Positions 22,455-34,262 of a DNA stretch of 64,000 nucleotides are shown piece after piece. The stretch is from Rhabdophis nuchalis (Eukaryota; Chordata; Lepidosauria; Squamata; Natricidae). Location: NCBI GenBank assembly GCA_039707465.1, contig CM077649.1, positions 13,966,501 through 14,030,500 of the forward strand, in the 5' to 3' direction. The notes beneath the pieces are model-generated. The model saw nothing but the letters and a program-made list of their open reading frames with translations, did no database searches and was not told the DNA's origin. A program made the translations under genes and the position numbers. Each line of letters starts with the position of its first letter. Position 1 is the first letter of the stretch.

Positions 22455-23097
22455 ATCAGCTTAGCTTTAACGATTTGAAAGATGTGGTATTAATTGCAAA
22501 ATTGATTTACTTAGGGTAAGATTGCCATATATTAAGTGGAAAAGTGCCGCTTTCATGGGCTTTAGTTTGACTGGATCTTTAGTCTAGTCTATTTATTTAT
22601 TTTTAATTAGTAACTTGCTTTGCAGTTTGTTGGACATGCAAAAACCAGCCTCTGGTGTTTTGTCAAGAAAATTACCATAGCCAGATTAATAAGGCAAGAA
22701 ACAGAATGCTGTACAAGCTTGATTCTTGATGTCTGGGTTCACATTTTGTTCTCAGTCCTCGGTGGTTTAAAGAGGAGTCCTTTTACTCGTACATAAATGT
22801 TTATTTGTACATTGGAAAATGCAGTAGATTGCTGCACTTGAGAGTGTCACGATTCTGAATATCTAAACTGGATCCCATTCCGACAGTGCAAACCCAGATT
22901 CTTCCAAATAAAATTCTACACTGAGTCAGTTCAGGATGGCTGCATGAGTGGGGATGTTTGTTTCTGTGCAGAAAACCCAAGGATACACAATGATGCTTCT
23001 CTAATTTAGGATAACGGTACTTTTTTCATCCATTCTCTATTAAAAGAGCACCTCAAACATTTTTTTCCTTACTCTACTCTTAGTAAATAAGTGAATG
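22455..23097. other. Intronic, no recognised repeat
   Basis: Unique-looking sequence, nothing recognised. Confidence 0.4.
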
Positions 23098-23105
23098 GGC
23101 TATTT

Positions 23106-23240
23106 CAGGGGTCTGCAAAGTCGGCTCTTTTAAGACTGGTGGACTTCAACTCCCAGAATTCCCCAGCCAGCTATGCTGGCTGGGGAACTCTGGGAGTTGA
23201 AGTCCACCAGTCTTAAAAGAGCCGACTTTGCAGACCCCTG
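23106..23240. mobile_element. Palindromic hAT MITE, TSD GGCTATTT
   Basis: CAGGGGTCTGCAAAGTCGGC to GCAGACCCCTG, 135 bp, with near-perfect arms. Exact duplications are at 23098-23105 and 23241-23248. Confidence 0.9.
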
Positions 23241-23299
23241 GGCTATTTCATTGCATTTTAAATGTGTTTGCTGCTTAGCATGAAACTTTTTTTTTTTTG

Positions 23300-23600
23300 C
23301 AATCAAGAGTCACTTGAGAGTTGCATGTGAGGTGGAGCTGCACTGCCTTTTTCTTGGGGGTGGGGGGCAAAGTTTTAGGGAAGCAGACACCTTAGAGTCA
23401 AGCATCCTGTTCAGTGAAAAACAAGTGTCAGTTAGAGCAAGCTTGTAAGAGTGAGAAAACCGCAGCCTTCTGAGCTGAGCTGATAACAAGCCTCGGCAGC
23501 TTTTGCAGAAGTTCCGTCCCTACAAATACTGATGAAAATGTGCTTCATTGTCACTGGTTCTTTCCTGTTTCATGTTTTTAGCCTGCTATTTCATGCTGCT
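23300..23600. promoter_or_regulatory. Candidate intronic haematopoietic enhancer (tentative)
   Basis: Unique sequence about 19.2 kb downstream of the exon 1 ATG. It holds a high-affinity RUNX site (AACCGCA, 23458-23464), a GATA site (TGATAAC, 23481-23487) and ETS-like cores (AGTTCC; TTCCTGTTT near 23571), with few long AT runs between 23440 and 23520. The mammalian RUNX1 enhancer lies roughly 23-24 kb downstream of P1 and uses GATA/ETS/RUNX/E-box inputs. Placement and content fit, but identity is inferred only. Confidence 0.35.
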
Positions 23601-25279
23601 AAGTTCTGCAATGCTTTTTTTCAGTTATGCTCTCATCCATCATGTTCACAACCTACATTTTGACTCATCTTTCGGTTGCTCTTCACATGCCATTTCAAAA
23701 AGACCAGCCTTTTGCAAAGCCACTTCTTCAGACCTAGTTTTGCTTCCCATTCTTCTGAAATAAAACGTATATTGATCAATAGCGCTATAACGTCTTTTAG
23801 ATTCTCATCTTCTGGTTGCCTTCATCTCCTGAAACCTGCCAGTTGTTGTTATTATGGAAACAGAGAATTGTTCTTCCTTTTTTTTGAGGCTCTGTTTTCT
23901 GTTGGGATTGGGAGGGGATGCCATAATGAAATATAGCAGTTGATATGATTACATAAGAAAATTAATGTGTACTTTGAACGGCTGTTCTGCAAAACATAGA
24001 AAGGTTTTGCATTAATTTGGTTTCTTTCATCTCAGTATGAAGAATAATTTGAGTCCTCTAGTAAACCTTTCAAATTTAAAAATAACTTATATCTTTATCC
24101 AGCTTTCCTTTTCATGCACAACTATCTTTTTCATATGCATAAGCACCCTTCCTTTAGTATCACTGCATGGGAAGCTCAAATCACATGGACAGGAAGATCC
24201 TAATATTACCTACACCTCTTTGGCCAGGATCAAATCAGAAGGATTTACACCACTGTGACTGCAGCACAACAGAAGGAAAAAGGTATCTCAGTGTTGTAAT
24301 TCCTCAAGAGAGTTTATAATGACCATGGAACAGGCTCCACCATCCAAAAGCTTCTCTGTTTGGAACACCTTTCCAGGTAGGAGTGATTGGGGCCAAATTT
24401 ATCTTTTCAGCAAAGATCTTTTTAATTTGCTCATAGTTTTTAGGATATTTTTACTGCTGTTTCAATAAATGATATTGCTGACTCTGCTTTTAATAACTGG
24501 TTTTACTGTTCTTTTTTAAGTATATTTAGAATAAGTTCAGATGCATGGTGATTTTTCTTTAGCATGACCTTCTGTTTAAAGAGAACCGGGTTAGAAACCC
24601 ATTATATAAATCAATGATTAAAAAGGCAAAATAGAACTACTCTATGATTCCATTAAACTGTGTATGTTTTAAAGAAGGGTTATTGAATAAATTATACTTG
24701 CTATTTCTGTGCAATACAGGAAGCCATAAACCATGGTATAAATTCCAATAGCCACAATCTGACAGTAGGCAAAGCCAAAACCATACAAATAACTATATGG
24801 TTTTTCCTACATGTGATCCCATATGCATGTTACATTACATAGTATTACAGTAGTACCTTGGTACTTGACTGCTTCAAAACTCAGCCAAATTTGGTACTTG
24901 ACACATTTTGACACAAAGATTTATAACTGCAAAATTAAATCATTCTACATATATGTGTCTCTTAAATGGGACTTGTACTGTGAGAAGAGGTTTGTTCTTT
25001 CTGTGGCATGCCAGCAGAAACACATTTTAAACAACACAATAAGTAACTAACATACTTTTTCTTCTCATTTTGGAAAGGCCAGGTTTATAAGACACTTTTT
25101 GGCTGTTGGAAGACCCAATCTCTTAATGATGCAACAGAATCTATATCAGCCCCAAAATTCAATTATAGGCATAGTGAGGAAGATAATGAAATATAGAATC
25201 GTAAAAAACCTTTATCAGAAAGTTGATCTGTCTTGTTTCTTTGCTGGCAGATATAATCAGAGTTCCTTTATATTACATA
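23600..25279. other. Intronic, no clear feature
   Basis: Unique sequence. A short CAGTAGTACCTTGGTACTTGAC stretch at 24848-24920 may be a worn squamate MITE end, too short to call. Confidence 0.35.
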
Positions 25280-25770
25280 CAGGTAGTACTCAGGTTATGG
25301 CAACTGGGACCATGCTGCTTAGCCACAGCAATTCTGATAGTCCCTGTTGCCATTGTTAAGCAAGGATCTCACATGACTGTGACTTCTGACTTCCTCCCGG
25401 CTTTCCCATTGACTTTAAGAACATAAGAACATAAGAATAGCCTTGCTGGAACAGGCCACAGCCCATCCAGTCCAGCATTCTGTCTCACACAGTGGCTTCC
25501 CATTTGCTTCAGGGTCTTCCCAAGCAGATGTCTTCACCTGCTTGTGATTCCCTGCAAATGGCATTGAGAGATATCCTGCCTATCTCTCCAACCCGGAGGG
25601 TGTCCTTAGGCATCCATCATGATAGCCATTGACTTTGCTTATAGGAAGCAGGGAGCATTAGAAAACAGGCTTATGTGACTGCAATTTATTATGATGTCAT
25701 AATTGCAAGATGAGCACTGAGCACTTGGATCACAATTGCAAGACTGCAGAGAGCTGAGGACTAGCTGTAA
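25280..25770. mobile_element. Squamate MITE-like repeat (CAGGTAGTnCTC...ACTAGCTG), split
   Basis: Matches the family also at 33461-33792: CAGGTAGTACTCAGGTTATGG start, TTGTTAAGCAAGG, ATCACATGACTGTGAC, CCATTGACTTTGCTT and a GAGGACTAGCTG end. Interrupted at 25417-25625 by another repeat. Confidence 0.55.
25417..25625. mobile_element. LINE-like repeat (AAGAACATAAGAACAT) with 11-bp TSD
   Basis: A 209-bp insert starting AAGAACATAAGAACATAAG, then GCCTTGCTGGAACAGGCC and CAGTCCAGCATTCTGTCTC, which I recall as a common reptile retroelement end. It is flanked by CCATTGACTTT (25406-25416 and 25626-25636). Clade and strand are uncertain. Confidence 0.65.
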
Positions 25771-26108
25771 CGTAACCAGGAATATCAGAAATGAAGGAAT
25801 AAGAAAAAAAGCAGTTTGTTTTATGATCTTTTCTTGAAGTGACTGTTAACAATTGTCCTACTTGAGCCAGTGAGTTACAGTACAAGGGGACAACAGAAAG
25901 ACTATCAGTGTTATTAATGTATCTTAACGTTTTATATATCCTTACCTCACATCCCCTAATTTTGACTCAGATATGTACTAGTGATATTTCATATTCCCAT
26001 ACTGTGCTGCTGCCTTCTTGAGGTAGCTTAAAAATCAACAGCATACCAATTTTAAACATTTTGTTTTCCTTCTCCCAACACAATTGTTGCTTTGGATATA
26101 ATCTAGAC

Positions 26109-26213
26109 CAGGGGTCTCCAACCTTTGCAACTTTAAGTCTGAAGGACTTCAGCTGGAGAAGTCTGGGAGCTGAAGTCCTTCAGACTTAAAGTTGCAAAGG
26201 TTGGAGACCCTTG
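26109..26213. mobile_element. Palindromic hAT MITE, TSD ATCTAGAC
   Basis: CAGGGGTCTCCAACC to GGTTGGAGACCCTTG, 105 bp, with a shortened core. Exact duplications are at 26101-26108 and 26214-26221. Confidence 0.9.
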
Positions 26214-26224
26214 ATCTAGACTGC

Positions 26225-27718
26225 TGCTAGATGTACCATTTCAATTGGACTGGAATATTCCCATCTCCTATTCGCTACCTTAGACTACTAACAGATTTCC
26301 TTTCTCCTCCAGTTACAAGGCACAACTATCTACTGCTATTTCTGGAGAGATGACCTTTGCTGATCCATCACTTCCAAATAGCTTGTTAGGTCTTCTGCAG
26401 ATTACTTAGATACGAAGCTTTAATGTTCTATTGAGGGATCCCAGACCTGTGTTTCTTTAAAAAGTACTTGCCTGCTAGTACTTGTACTGCAAAAGAGAGA
26501 GATGGTCTCACTATACATTTTGAAACTGGCTGAATTAAAATAAAACCCCCAACAAAGAATTTTTGGAGATCTTGGTTTCTTCTAATTCTCCCTTCATCTG
26601 TGCTGAAAAGGGAGTGATACCTTCAGGTAGAGAAACAGAAGCATAGCTGCTCTGTAATTGCTCTGACAGTGGCAATTGTATGCATGGATTCTTTCGTTCG
26701 TTCTCATTTCACTTTTTCTCTGTGTGATCTGGTGGCAGAGAGTTTCTTGCTATTGGGCATTTGATAATTTGCAGAAATCGGAAATATACAAACTCCAGAG
26801 CAGGGAATTGAATGAGACTGAAGAAAAAGTTTGCCTTGAGTAAGGGAATGACTGGGCATCACCATTCTCAGGAGATTCCCTTCTATCAGTCTCCACATAG
26901 ATCGTCAACCTTGGAATGAAGGATTGTATCTTCTTTTGCTTTTTCTGAAAACTGAAAGAGAGATTGCAGGGAAGGGAAGGGAAGTGGTAACTAAGGACAA
27001 AGGAAAAAGCAATTGGCAAGCAGCCCTGGAGAAGGGTTCTAAATTTTATCTTTTATCTAAGTTGTCCCTGCGGTTGCCAGAAAGCTCATGCTGGCTGCCC
27101 CATGGCTGGAATTCCCTTTCAGGCCAAACATTAACTAAGCCTTGTGCATTTCTAACCATTGTTTACTCTTCATAATCTTCTAGTCCTCTTTTTTTTTTTT
27201 CTCTCTCACTTGCTTCACCATCTGAGCTATTCTAATGATTCTGGCTATCTCAAGCACCAGGAAAAAACCGAGCAAGAAACTGGAGAGATTTCTCTTGCAG
27301 CACTCTGCGCCCCTCCTTCATTCCTGAACTGGTTTTGGACAAAGCTTTCAAAATAAAAAGTTAGATTTATATTCACAAATATCTAGTATGTGTGAGAGTC
27401 CATTTGGTTAAATAGTACAAATGATACCAGCCTTTAGAAATTTGTAGACACGTTTTGGCTATGAAATAAAAATCCCACTGATTTGTGTACTTGCTGATTT
27501 ATAAATAAAATGGGTCATAGTTCTTTCAGACTGATCAACATTATGTTTTTTATTTTTATTCTCCAAAAATATTTATTTCATGACTCATTAGTTATTGGCT
27601 GCCATCAGATTTGTGACATTTCTATTTGAGTTCCTTATCCAAGCACTCACATTGTTACAGCTTATTTTAATAGAAGGGGAAAATTAGATTCCTCCCCCCC
27701 GCTGCAGAGATATTTACT
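26225..27718. other. Intronic, no recognised repeat
   Basis: Unique-looking. A purine-rich stretch near 26950-27010 carries GGAAGTGG (ETS-like core), but nothing firm can be assigned. Confidence 0.4.
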
Positions 27719-27720
27719 TG

Positions 27721-28170
27721 ATTTAGATTTTAGATTTTATTCCATTTCTATACCGCTCCTATCTCCCCAATGGGACTCAGGGCGGTGCACAGGAAAGTTT
27801 AAAAAGAATACAAACATACAAACTGTAATAAATACAAACACAAGGCTAAAATATAATTAAATTAAATATGGCCTGTGCTAAAAATATAATTAAAACTGAT
27901 AAAAGTTAAAATCCACTAACTAAGTCTGTAAAAATTACCTCAGGATCTAAGTTAGGCCAGCTAGATGAAAAAAGTGGGTCTTGAGTAATCGGCGGAAGAG
28001 GCGAAGGTCCGTGGTGGTACGAAGTTCGGGGGGTAGGTCGTTCCAGAGGGCTGGGACCGCCACAGAGAAGGCCCTTCCCCTGGAGGCTGCCAGCCGGCAT
28101 TGCCTGGTAGACACACCCTGAGAAGGCCCTCCCTGTGGGAGCGGATCGGCCGAAGGGAGGTGTGTGGTTG
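27721..28170 (-). mobile_element. 5'-truncated L2-like LINE
   Basis: GATTTTAG-rich tail, TATACCGCTCCTATCTCC...GGGCGGTGCACAGG, then the minus-strand C-terminal coding end. The 5' break lies at the PHTSLRPIRSHREG codons, near other copies' breaks. A GAGCATTAC doublet sits at the junction. Confidence 0.85.
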
Positions 28171-28393
28171 AGCATTACTCTTGAGCATTACTTTGCTTAT
28201 TAATTAGAACACTACTCTAAAATGGAATCAATTACTGCCAGTTTTACAATGCTTTTCCAGCAGGGGAAAAAAAGACACTGTACATATCATGCAACTTCTA
28301 AAAATGAGAGGGGATGTTTAACAAGTTTCCAACGGTTACTTTCAAAATGAATGAGTTCCTTGATGTCTGACACTGGTTGGTATCACAGTTTGC

Positions 28394-28430
28394 TGTTTTG
28401 TTTTGTTTTGTTTTGTTTTGTTTTGTTTTG
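28394..28430. repeat. (TTTTG)n microsatellite
   Basis: About seven TTTTG units. Confidence 0.95.
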
Positions 28431-28498
28431 GCTGCTGGAAGCAATTTAGGAAATACAGATTAAGTCGTGCACTTTTTGTGAGGTGGCATGCCCTAGAA

Positions 28499-28638
28499 CA
28501 GGGGTCCCCAAACTTTGCAACTTTAAGTCTGAAGGACTTCAGCTCCCAGACTTCTCCAGCCAGCTTTGCTTTGCTGGCTGGAGAATTCTGGGAGCTGAAG
28601 TCCTTCAGACTTAAAGTTGCAAAGGTTGGGAACCCCTG
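28499..28638. mobile_element. Palindromic hAT MITE, TSD CCCTAGAA
   Basis: CAGGGGTCCCCAAACTTTGC to GGTTGGGAACCCCTG, 140 bp. Exact duplications are at 28491-28498 and 28639-28646. Confidence 0.9.
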
Positions 28639-28701
28639 CCCTAGAACAGTTTTTCTTGAGTCCCCTGTTTATTTCCAAATTGTAGACCCTATCAACCCAA
28701 C

Positions 28702-28801
<100 letters not shown>

Positions 28802-29237
28802 TTTAATTTATAAACCGCTCTCTCTCCCCGAAGGGACTCGAGGCGGTGCACAGGGAATTTAAAAATACATATATAAAACCACAAGCATAATACAATATTA
28901 AAATGAATTAAACTAAAACCCTGCGCTAAAATCCCAAACTAAAACTAAACCCCTAAAAACCCTAAAAAACAATTCAATTACCCCAGGCCGACCAAGCAGA
29001 AGAAATGTGTTTTTAGTTTTTGACGGAAGGAGCGGAGGTCCGTAGTTGTTCTAATTTCGGGGGGAAGGTCGTTCCAGAGGGTCGACCCCATCACAGAGAA
29101 GGCCCTTCCCCTGGGCGTCGCCCGCTGGCATAGCCTAGTGGATGGCACCCGGAGAAGTTCCTCTCTGTGGGAGCGAATCGTCCGCAGGGATGTATGGGGC
29201 AGGATGCGATCCCGCAGATAGCTAGGTCCCGTGCATG
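28802..29237 (-). mobile_element. 5'-truncated L2-like LINE
   Basis: TTATAAACCGCTCTCTCTCC...GAGGCGGTGCACAGG 3' UTR, then minus-strand coding end. The 5' break is at the GPSYLRDRIL codons. Confidence 0.85.
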
Positions 29238-29454
29238 ACCAATGCCTACGTTTCCAAAATTTCTATCCTTTTCACTAAATTTTGTCCTTGAAGAGCAAAT
29301 TAGATAAACATCTCAATAATTGAAAAAGCATAATAAAACACATTGATGATAAATTTTGGATATATCGATGCATACTGAGAGAATGGCTACAAGAAGAATA
29401 GGGGCACATTTCTTTCCTCGTGGTAAAGGTTGTGATGCTTAAATGGATCCACAA

Positions 29455-30245
29455 TTATACAATACAATACAATAGCAGAGTTGGAAGGGACCTTGTAGGT
29501 CTTCTAGTCCAACCCCCTGCGTGGGCAGGAGCCCTATACCATTTCAGACAAATGGCTATCTAACATGTTTTTGAAGACTTCCAGGGTTGGGGCATTCACA
29601 ACTTCTGGAGGCAAGCTGTTCCAGAGGTTAATTGTTCTAACTGTCAGGAAATTTCTCCTTAGTTCTAAGTTGCTTCTCGCCTTGATTAGTTTCCAGCCAT
29701 TGCTTCTTGTCCTGCCCCCAGGTGCCTTGGAGAATAGTTTGGCTCCCTCTTCTTTGTGGCACCCTCTGAGATATCAGAACACTGCTATCATGTCTCCCCT
29801 GGTCCTTCTCTTCATCAAACTAGACATACCCAGTTCCTGCAACCGTTCTTCATATGTTTTAGCCTCCAGTCCCCTAATCATCTTGGTTGTTCTTCTCTGC
29901 ACTCTTTCCAGAGTCTCCACGTCTTTTCTACATCGTGGCGACCAAAACTGAATGCAGTATTCCAAGTGTGGCCTTACCAAGGCCTTATAAAGTAGTATTA
30001 ACACTTCACGTGATCTTGATTCTATCTCTCTGTTTATGCAGCCTAGAACTGTGTTGGCTTTTTTGGCAGCTGCTGCACACTGCTGGCTCATATTTAAATG
30101 GTTGTCCACTAGGACTCCAAGATCCCTCTCACAGTTGCTACTATTGAGCAAGGTACCACCTATACTGTACTTGTGCATTTTGTTTTTCTTGCCTATATGT
30201 AGAACCTTACTTTTTTCACAATTGAATTTCATTTTGTTAGATAGT
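29455..30245 (-). mobile_element. CR1 LINE 3' fragment, long copy
   Basis: TACAATACAATACAATAGCAGAG at the 3' end. The minus frame at 29774-30232 reads MKFNCEKSKVLHIGKKNK, LGVLVDNHLNMSQQCAAAAK, LVRPHLEYCIQFWSPRCRKD with no stop over about 150 residues. 5'-truncated after the RT palm. Confidence 0.9.
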
Positions 30246-30616
30246 GTTAGATTTTGTTAGATTATGACTAATACAGTACATCCTTATCAACAATCTGAAC
30301 ATTACATGGGGATATTTTTCAAATGTATGTTACAGCAGTTTTTTTTTAATCAGTTCAAATAGAGTCTGAATGTGAACATTCTCAGTAGCTACCAGAATTT
30401 CAGTGCTGGAAAATTGTTTTCTGAGCAGTCGTGCCCAAATGTACTTACAGGTAAAGTAAAAGCTTTCTTCTTCAACAGATAGGAAGTAGGGAGGAATGCA
30501 CGTACGGGTTTCTTTGAAGTATATTTAAAAAAAAGATAAGCAGCCGCTACAAAAGTAGACTGAAAATATTTGCATATCTCATCGCTTAGTTAATTGCTAA
30601 GTGTGTCAAGCTAACA

Positions 30617-30941
30617 CAGGGGTCTCCAACCTTTGCAACTTTAAGTCTGAAGGACTTCAGCTCCCAGACTTCTCCAGCCAGCAAAGGTTACCTATACCAG
30701 GGGTCTCCAACCTTTGCAACTTTAAGTCTGAAGGACTTCAGCTCCCAGACTTCTCCAGCCAGCAAAGGTTACCTATACCAGGGGTCTCCAACCTTTGCAA
30801 CTTTAAGTCTGAAGGACTTCAGCTCCCAGAATTCTCCAGCCAGCAAAGGTTACCTATCTATGGAAGGTAATCTTTGCTGGCTGGAGAATTCTGGGAGCTG
30901 AAGTCCTTCAGACTTAAAGTTGCAAAGTTTGCCCACCCCTG
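30617..30941. mobile_element. hAT MITE with left arm tandemly triplicated, TSD AGCTAACA
   Basis: Exact duplications AGCTAACA at 30609-30616 and 30942-30949 show a single insertion. Inside, the left arm (CAGGGGTCTCC...TTACCTATAC) is repeated at an exact 81-bp period starting at 30617, 30698 and 30779, followed by one right arm ending GCCCACCCCTG. 81 bp is 27 codons, which explains a spurious open frame across it. Confidence 0.9.
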
Positions 30942-30949
30942 AGCTAACA

Positions 30950-31830
30950 CCATGACAACAGGTGTGCAAGGATCAGAACATATATCATTATAGGTTTTGT
31001 CCTGGCTCTCCAACACCTAAGATAGCATAGCTTACTAGATTGGCTTCACTTATTTGTACTACTCCATGGTGGGTTTTATGTGATGTTGGCATGGAATCTC
31101 AAAGATAATGTACTTTGTAAATCATGATGTGAAAATTAGACTTGGCACTTTGGTTATTTATATTGGAATTTATCCAACTTTTCTTGCCTGGGCATCATAG
31201 TTTCATATCATGACATAGGTATCCTTCAAAGATGAGCTGAAATCTCTCTTAGTTAAATAGTTTTTGTTAGCAACTCTGGGTTCAAAACCAGTGTTACAAC
31301 TCTGGTCCCTTAACCAGTGTTAGCAAATAAATGCGAAATAGTGTAATTCACCGGACAGTAAAGAGATACATTGCTGTAACCACAAACAAACTCTACAAAC
31401 TCTGATAGTAAGAAAATAAATAGTCTTTACTTTGTAGCAACTAAAATGCTTCTTCTGACCAGTGATTCTAACTTCCAAAACAATCCTTCACCAAACATAG
31501 AGTTATCTTACAGTGATGCAAAACAAATACTCCTCCTTCTTCACAGCTTCAGCTCCTCAGCACAGGGAATCGAAAAGGGAGTGGACTGTGATTCTGAGCT
31601 TGCTTTGTGGTAGAGCTGATAAGCACAGCCAATCAGAATTTAAGACAGTTCTTAAAGCTACATAACTCCTTAAGAACATAGACTCATATATATTGTCAAC
31701 CCAATATAAGGCTGAATATCCTAACAGTTTTGCAATCCTGTGAGATTTCTGTTGATAGGGTAGTGTGTGCTATAGTGCTGAGTTTCCATTTAAGAGAAGA
31801 ACTCTTGCCTTACAATAGAGAAAATGTCAA
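30950..31830. other. Intronic, no recognised repeat
   Basis: Unique-looking sequence; nothing recognised. Confidence 0.4.
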
Positions 31831-31836
31831 GATGAT

Positions 31837-32315
31837 ATGAGGGGCACGGGACCTAATTATCTGCGGGATCGCATCCTACCCCACATATCCCTTCGGCCAA
31901 TTCGCTCCCACAGAAAGGGATTTCTCCAGGTGCCATCCACTAGGCAATGCCAGCGGGCGACGCCCAGGGGAAGGGCCTTCTCTGTGGCGGGCCCTACCCT
32001 CTGGAACGACCTACCCTCCGAACTTAGATCCATCACGGACCTCCGCTCCTTCCGCCAGCAATTAAAAACTTACCTTTTCCAACAGGCCGGCCTGGCCTAA
32101 CCTACTGTACTTAGCCTTAGCTAGTAGAGAAATTTTTATATTGGGTTTTATGGTAATTTTAACGGGAAGATTTTAGCACAGGGTGTTAGTTTAATATAGT
32201 TTTAAATATTTATGTATTTATTGTGATATATTGTGTTTTTATATTTCCTGTGCACCGCCCCGAGTCCCTTCGGGGAGAGGGGGCGGTTAATAAGTCGAAT
32301 TAAAGTAAAGTAAAG
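31837..32315 (+). mobile_element. 5'-truncated L2-like LINE
   Basis: The plus frame at 31837-32100 encodes the C-terminal end (GPNYLRDRILPHISLRP, SVAGPTLWNDLPSELRS), then a 3' UTR ending TGCACCGCCCCGAGTCCC and an (AAGTA)n-like tail. Its break is at the same codons as several other copies. Confidence 0.9.
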
Positions 32316-32319
32316 TAAG

Positions 32320-33460
32320 TAAGGATAAAACTGACCTGACTAGACTTCTCAATTCAATTTGTCCCTGACTAATGTGGACACTTAATCGAATCTGATTCAG
32401 ACACTGGAACAGATAACAGAGATGCATAGACAAAATCTTTTCAAATCCCTGAATTAATTCAGAATTGTCCACTTTGATGGTGGTTTACACACCTTTAGAA
32501 ACTTTAATTGAATTAATACATCTGAATTTCCCCATTTCTTGGGAATAGGTTCAGTTACTTGGACTGTGAGAAGATTTAGGTTAAAATTACCTGTAAGTGT
32601 AGAATTTAGAAGTATTTATTTCTGAATATGAATACGCTTGTTTTTGGCACCTATAACTTGATAACCAGTTTTCTGTCTAAAAATTACTTTCTGTAAAACT
32701 GTAAGAAAAATAATTCTATTCTATGACAATCTTTTAAAATGTTAAAACCCCTGACTATACTTTCAAATGAAAAGATTTGGATCCATTTCTGAAATATACT
32801 TAGTAGTATACTAATCTATATATTTATCAAATCTTATGGGTACTGAAGAAACAAATATATTTGAATGTCTACACACTGTATGTTGTTCATTTAAAATATT
32901 CCTAAGAGACTACTGGCTTACAGCACAGTTTTGCAAATATGCATAAGTGGGAAATAAACCAATACTTTTAAACCTCCTATTAAATCAGATGAATTAAGCC
33001 TACAGATCATTTTCATTCTAGCTGTGCACATAAAAACCTCTAATTTAAATTTTGGACTTTATCAGTGACCACCTTAATCCATCAGCACCTGCCAGAGGAC
33101 ATCCAATAACCTGCTCTTTAACTGGTAGAAGAACATATAAAAGCAAGGCTGTAATATTTCTCATATTACAAGCCAGCTGCTAGCAAACATCCATTCTGTT
33201 TCAGAAATAATTGATTCTGATCTCTTTTGTGACTAGTTATATGCACTTCAAGCTAGTATTACTTTTAATGGACTTGCTAGTTTGTTAACATACTGAGAAC
33301 AAGTTTTGGTTCCATATAAATATTTTTATAAAAACAGTAAGTGAAAAACTTAGTTAAATTATGCCTAGGATTTTATCCATGCTCATTCTTTTCTTTTTTA
33401 TATAATAATGACAATTATGTGATATAGTATTTTGCAGAAGCTAGCAAGTTTTTACTATTT
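32320..33460. other. Intronic, no recognised repeat
   Basis: AT-rich unique sequence, nothing recognised. Confidence 0.4.
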
Positions 33461-33792
33461 CTACTTATGATCACAATTGAGCCTAAAATTTATGTTGCTA
33501 AGCAAGACAGTTGTTAAGTGTGTTTTACCCCATTTTACGACTTTTCTTGCCATAATTGTTAAGTGAATCAGTGCAGTTGTTAAGTGAATCATTGACTTTG
33601 CTTGTCAGAAGGTTGCAAATGGTGATCACATGACCTCAGGACACTGCAACTGTCATAAATACATGCCAGTTGCCAAGTGTCTGAATTTTGATCATGTGAG
33701 CATGAGGATGCGGAAATGATTCTAAGTGTGAAACTTACACGGTTCTAGTGTAACTTTGGTCGGTGAATGAATGGTTGTAAGCCAAGGACTAG
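33461..33792. mobile_element. Squamate MITE-like repeat, uninterrupted copy
   Basis: CACAATTGAGCCTAAAATTT, TTGCTAAGCAAGACAGTTGT, CATTTTACGACTTTTCTTGC, GTGATCACATGACC, GGTTGTAAGCCAAGGACTAGT. Same family as 25280-25770. Its uninterrupted CATTGACTTTGCTTG acts as the empty-site reference for the insertion at 25417. Confidence 0.6.
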
Positions 33793-33901
33793 TCCAAACA
33801 TTTTCCCCTTTAATAATTCAATAATACTAGATTGCTCTCTGCACAGAAGTCCCATGCTCAGTAGGACTGGGAATCTGGTTCTCTGTGAGACTTTCACCTA
33901 C

Positions 33902-34035
33902 CAGGGGTCTGCAAAGTTGGCTCTTTTAAGACTGGTGACTTCAACTCCCAGAGTTCCCCAGCCAGCATAGCTGGCTGGGGAACTCTAGGAGTTGAAGTCC
34001 ACCAGTCTTAAAAGAGCCAACTTTGCAGACCCCTG
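33902..34035. mobile_element. Palindromic hAT MITE
   Basis: CAGGGGTCTGCAAAGTTGGC to GCAGACCCCTG, 134 bp. Flanks ACCTAC and ACCTAG are similar but no exact 8-bp duplication survives. Confidence 0.85.
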
Positions 34036-34262
34036 ACCTAGTCAAATCTCCTGTTAAATCCAGAGCAGTGAGAGCCCTAGATTAAGTTCCACCAAGCTGT
34101 TTTTTGGGGGGGGGGGGCGGGGGTGTCAAAGCAAAGCCTGCCTATGGTGCTTTGCTTCAGGGACAAGATGGCATGATTCCCATTCTGAATACCAAAGTTG
34201 ATTTTGCTGGCAGTTGAGTCTTTCTTTTGCAATTGCAAGGGAATATCATCTCGTTGATATTG

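Noticed and set aside
30601..30870. Open frame encoding a three-fold repeated peptide
   Set aside because: It arises from the 81-bp (27-codon) period of the MITE arms, not from a gene.
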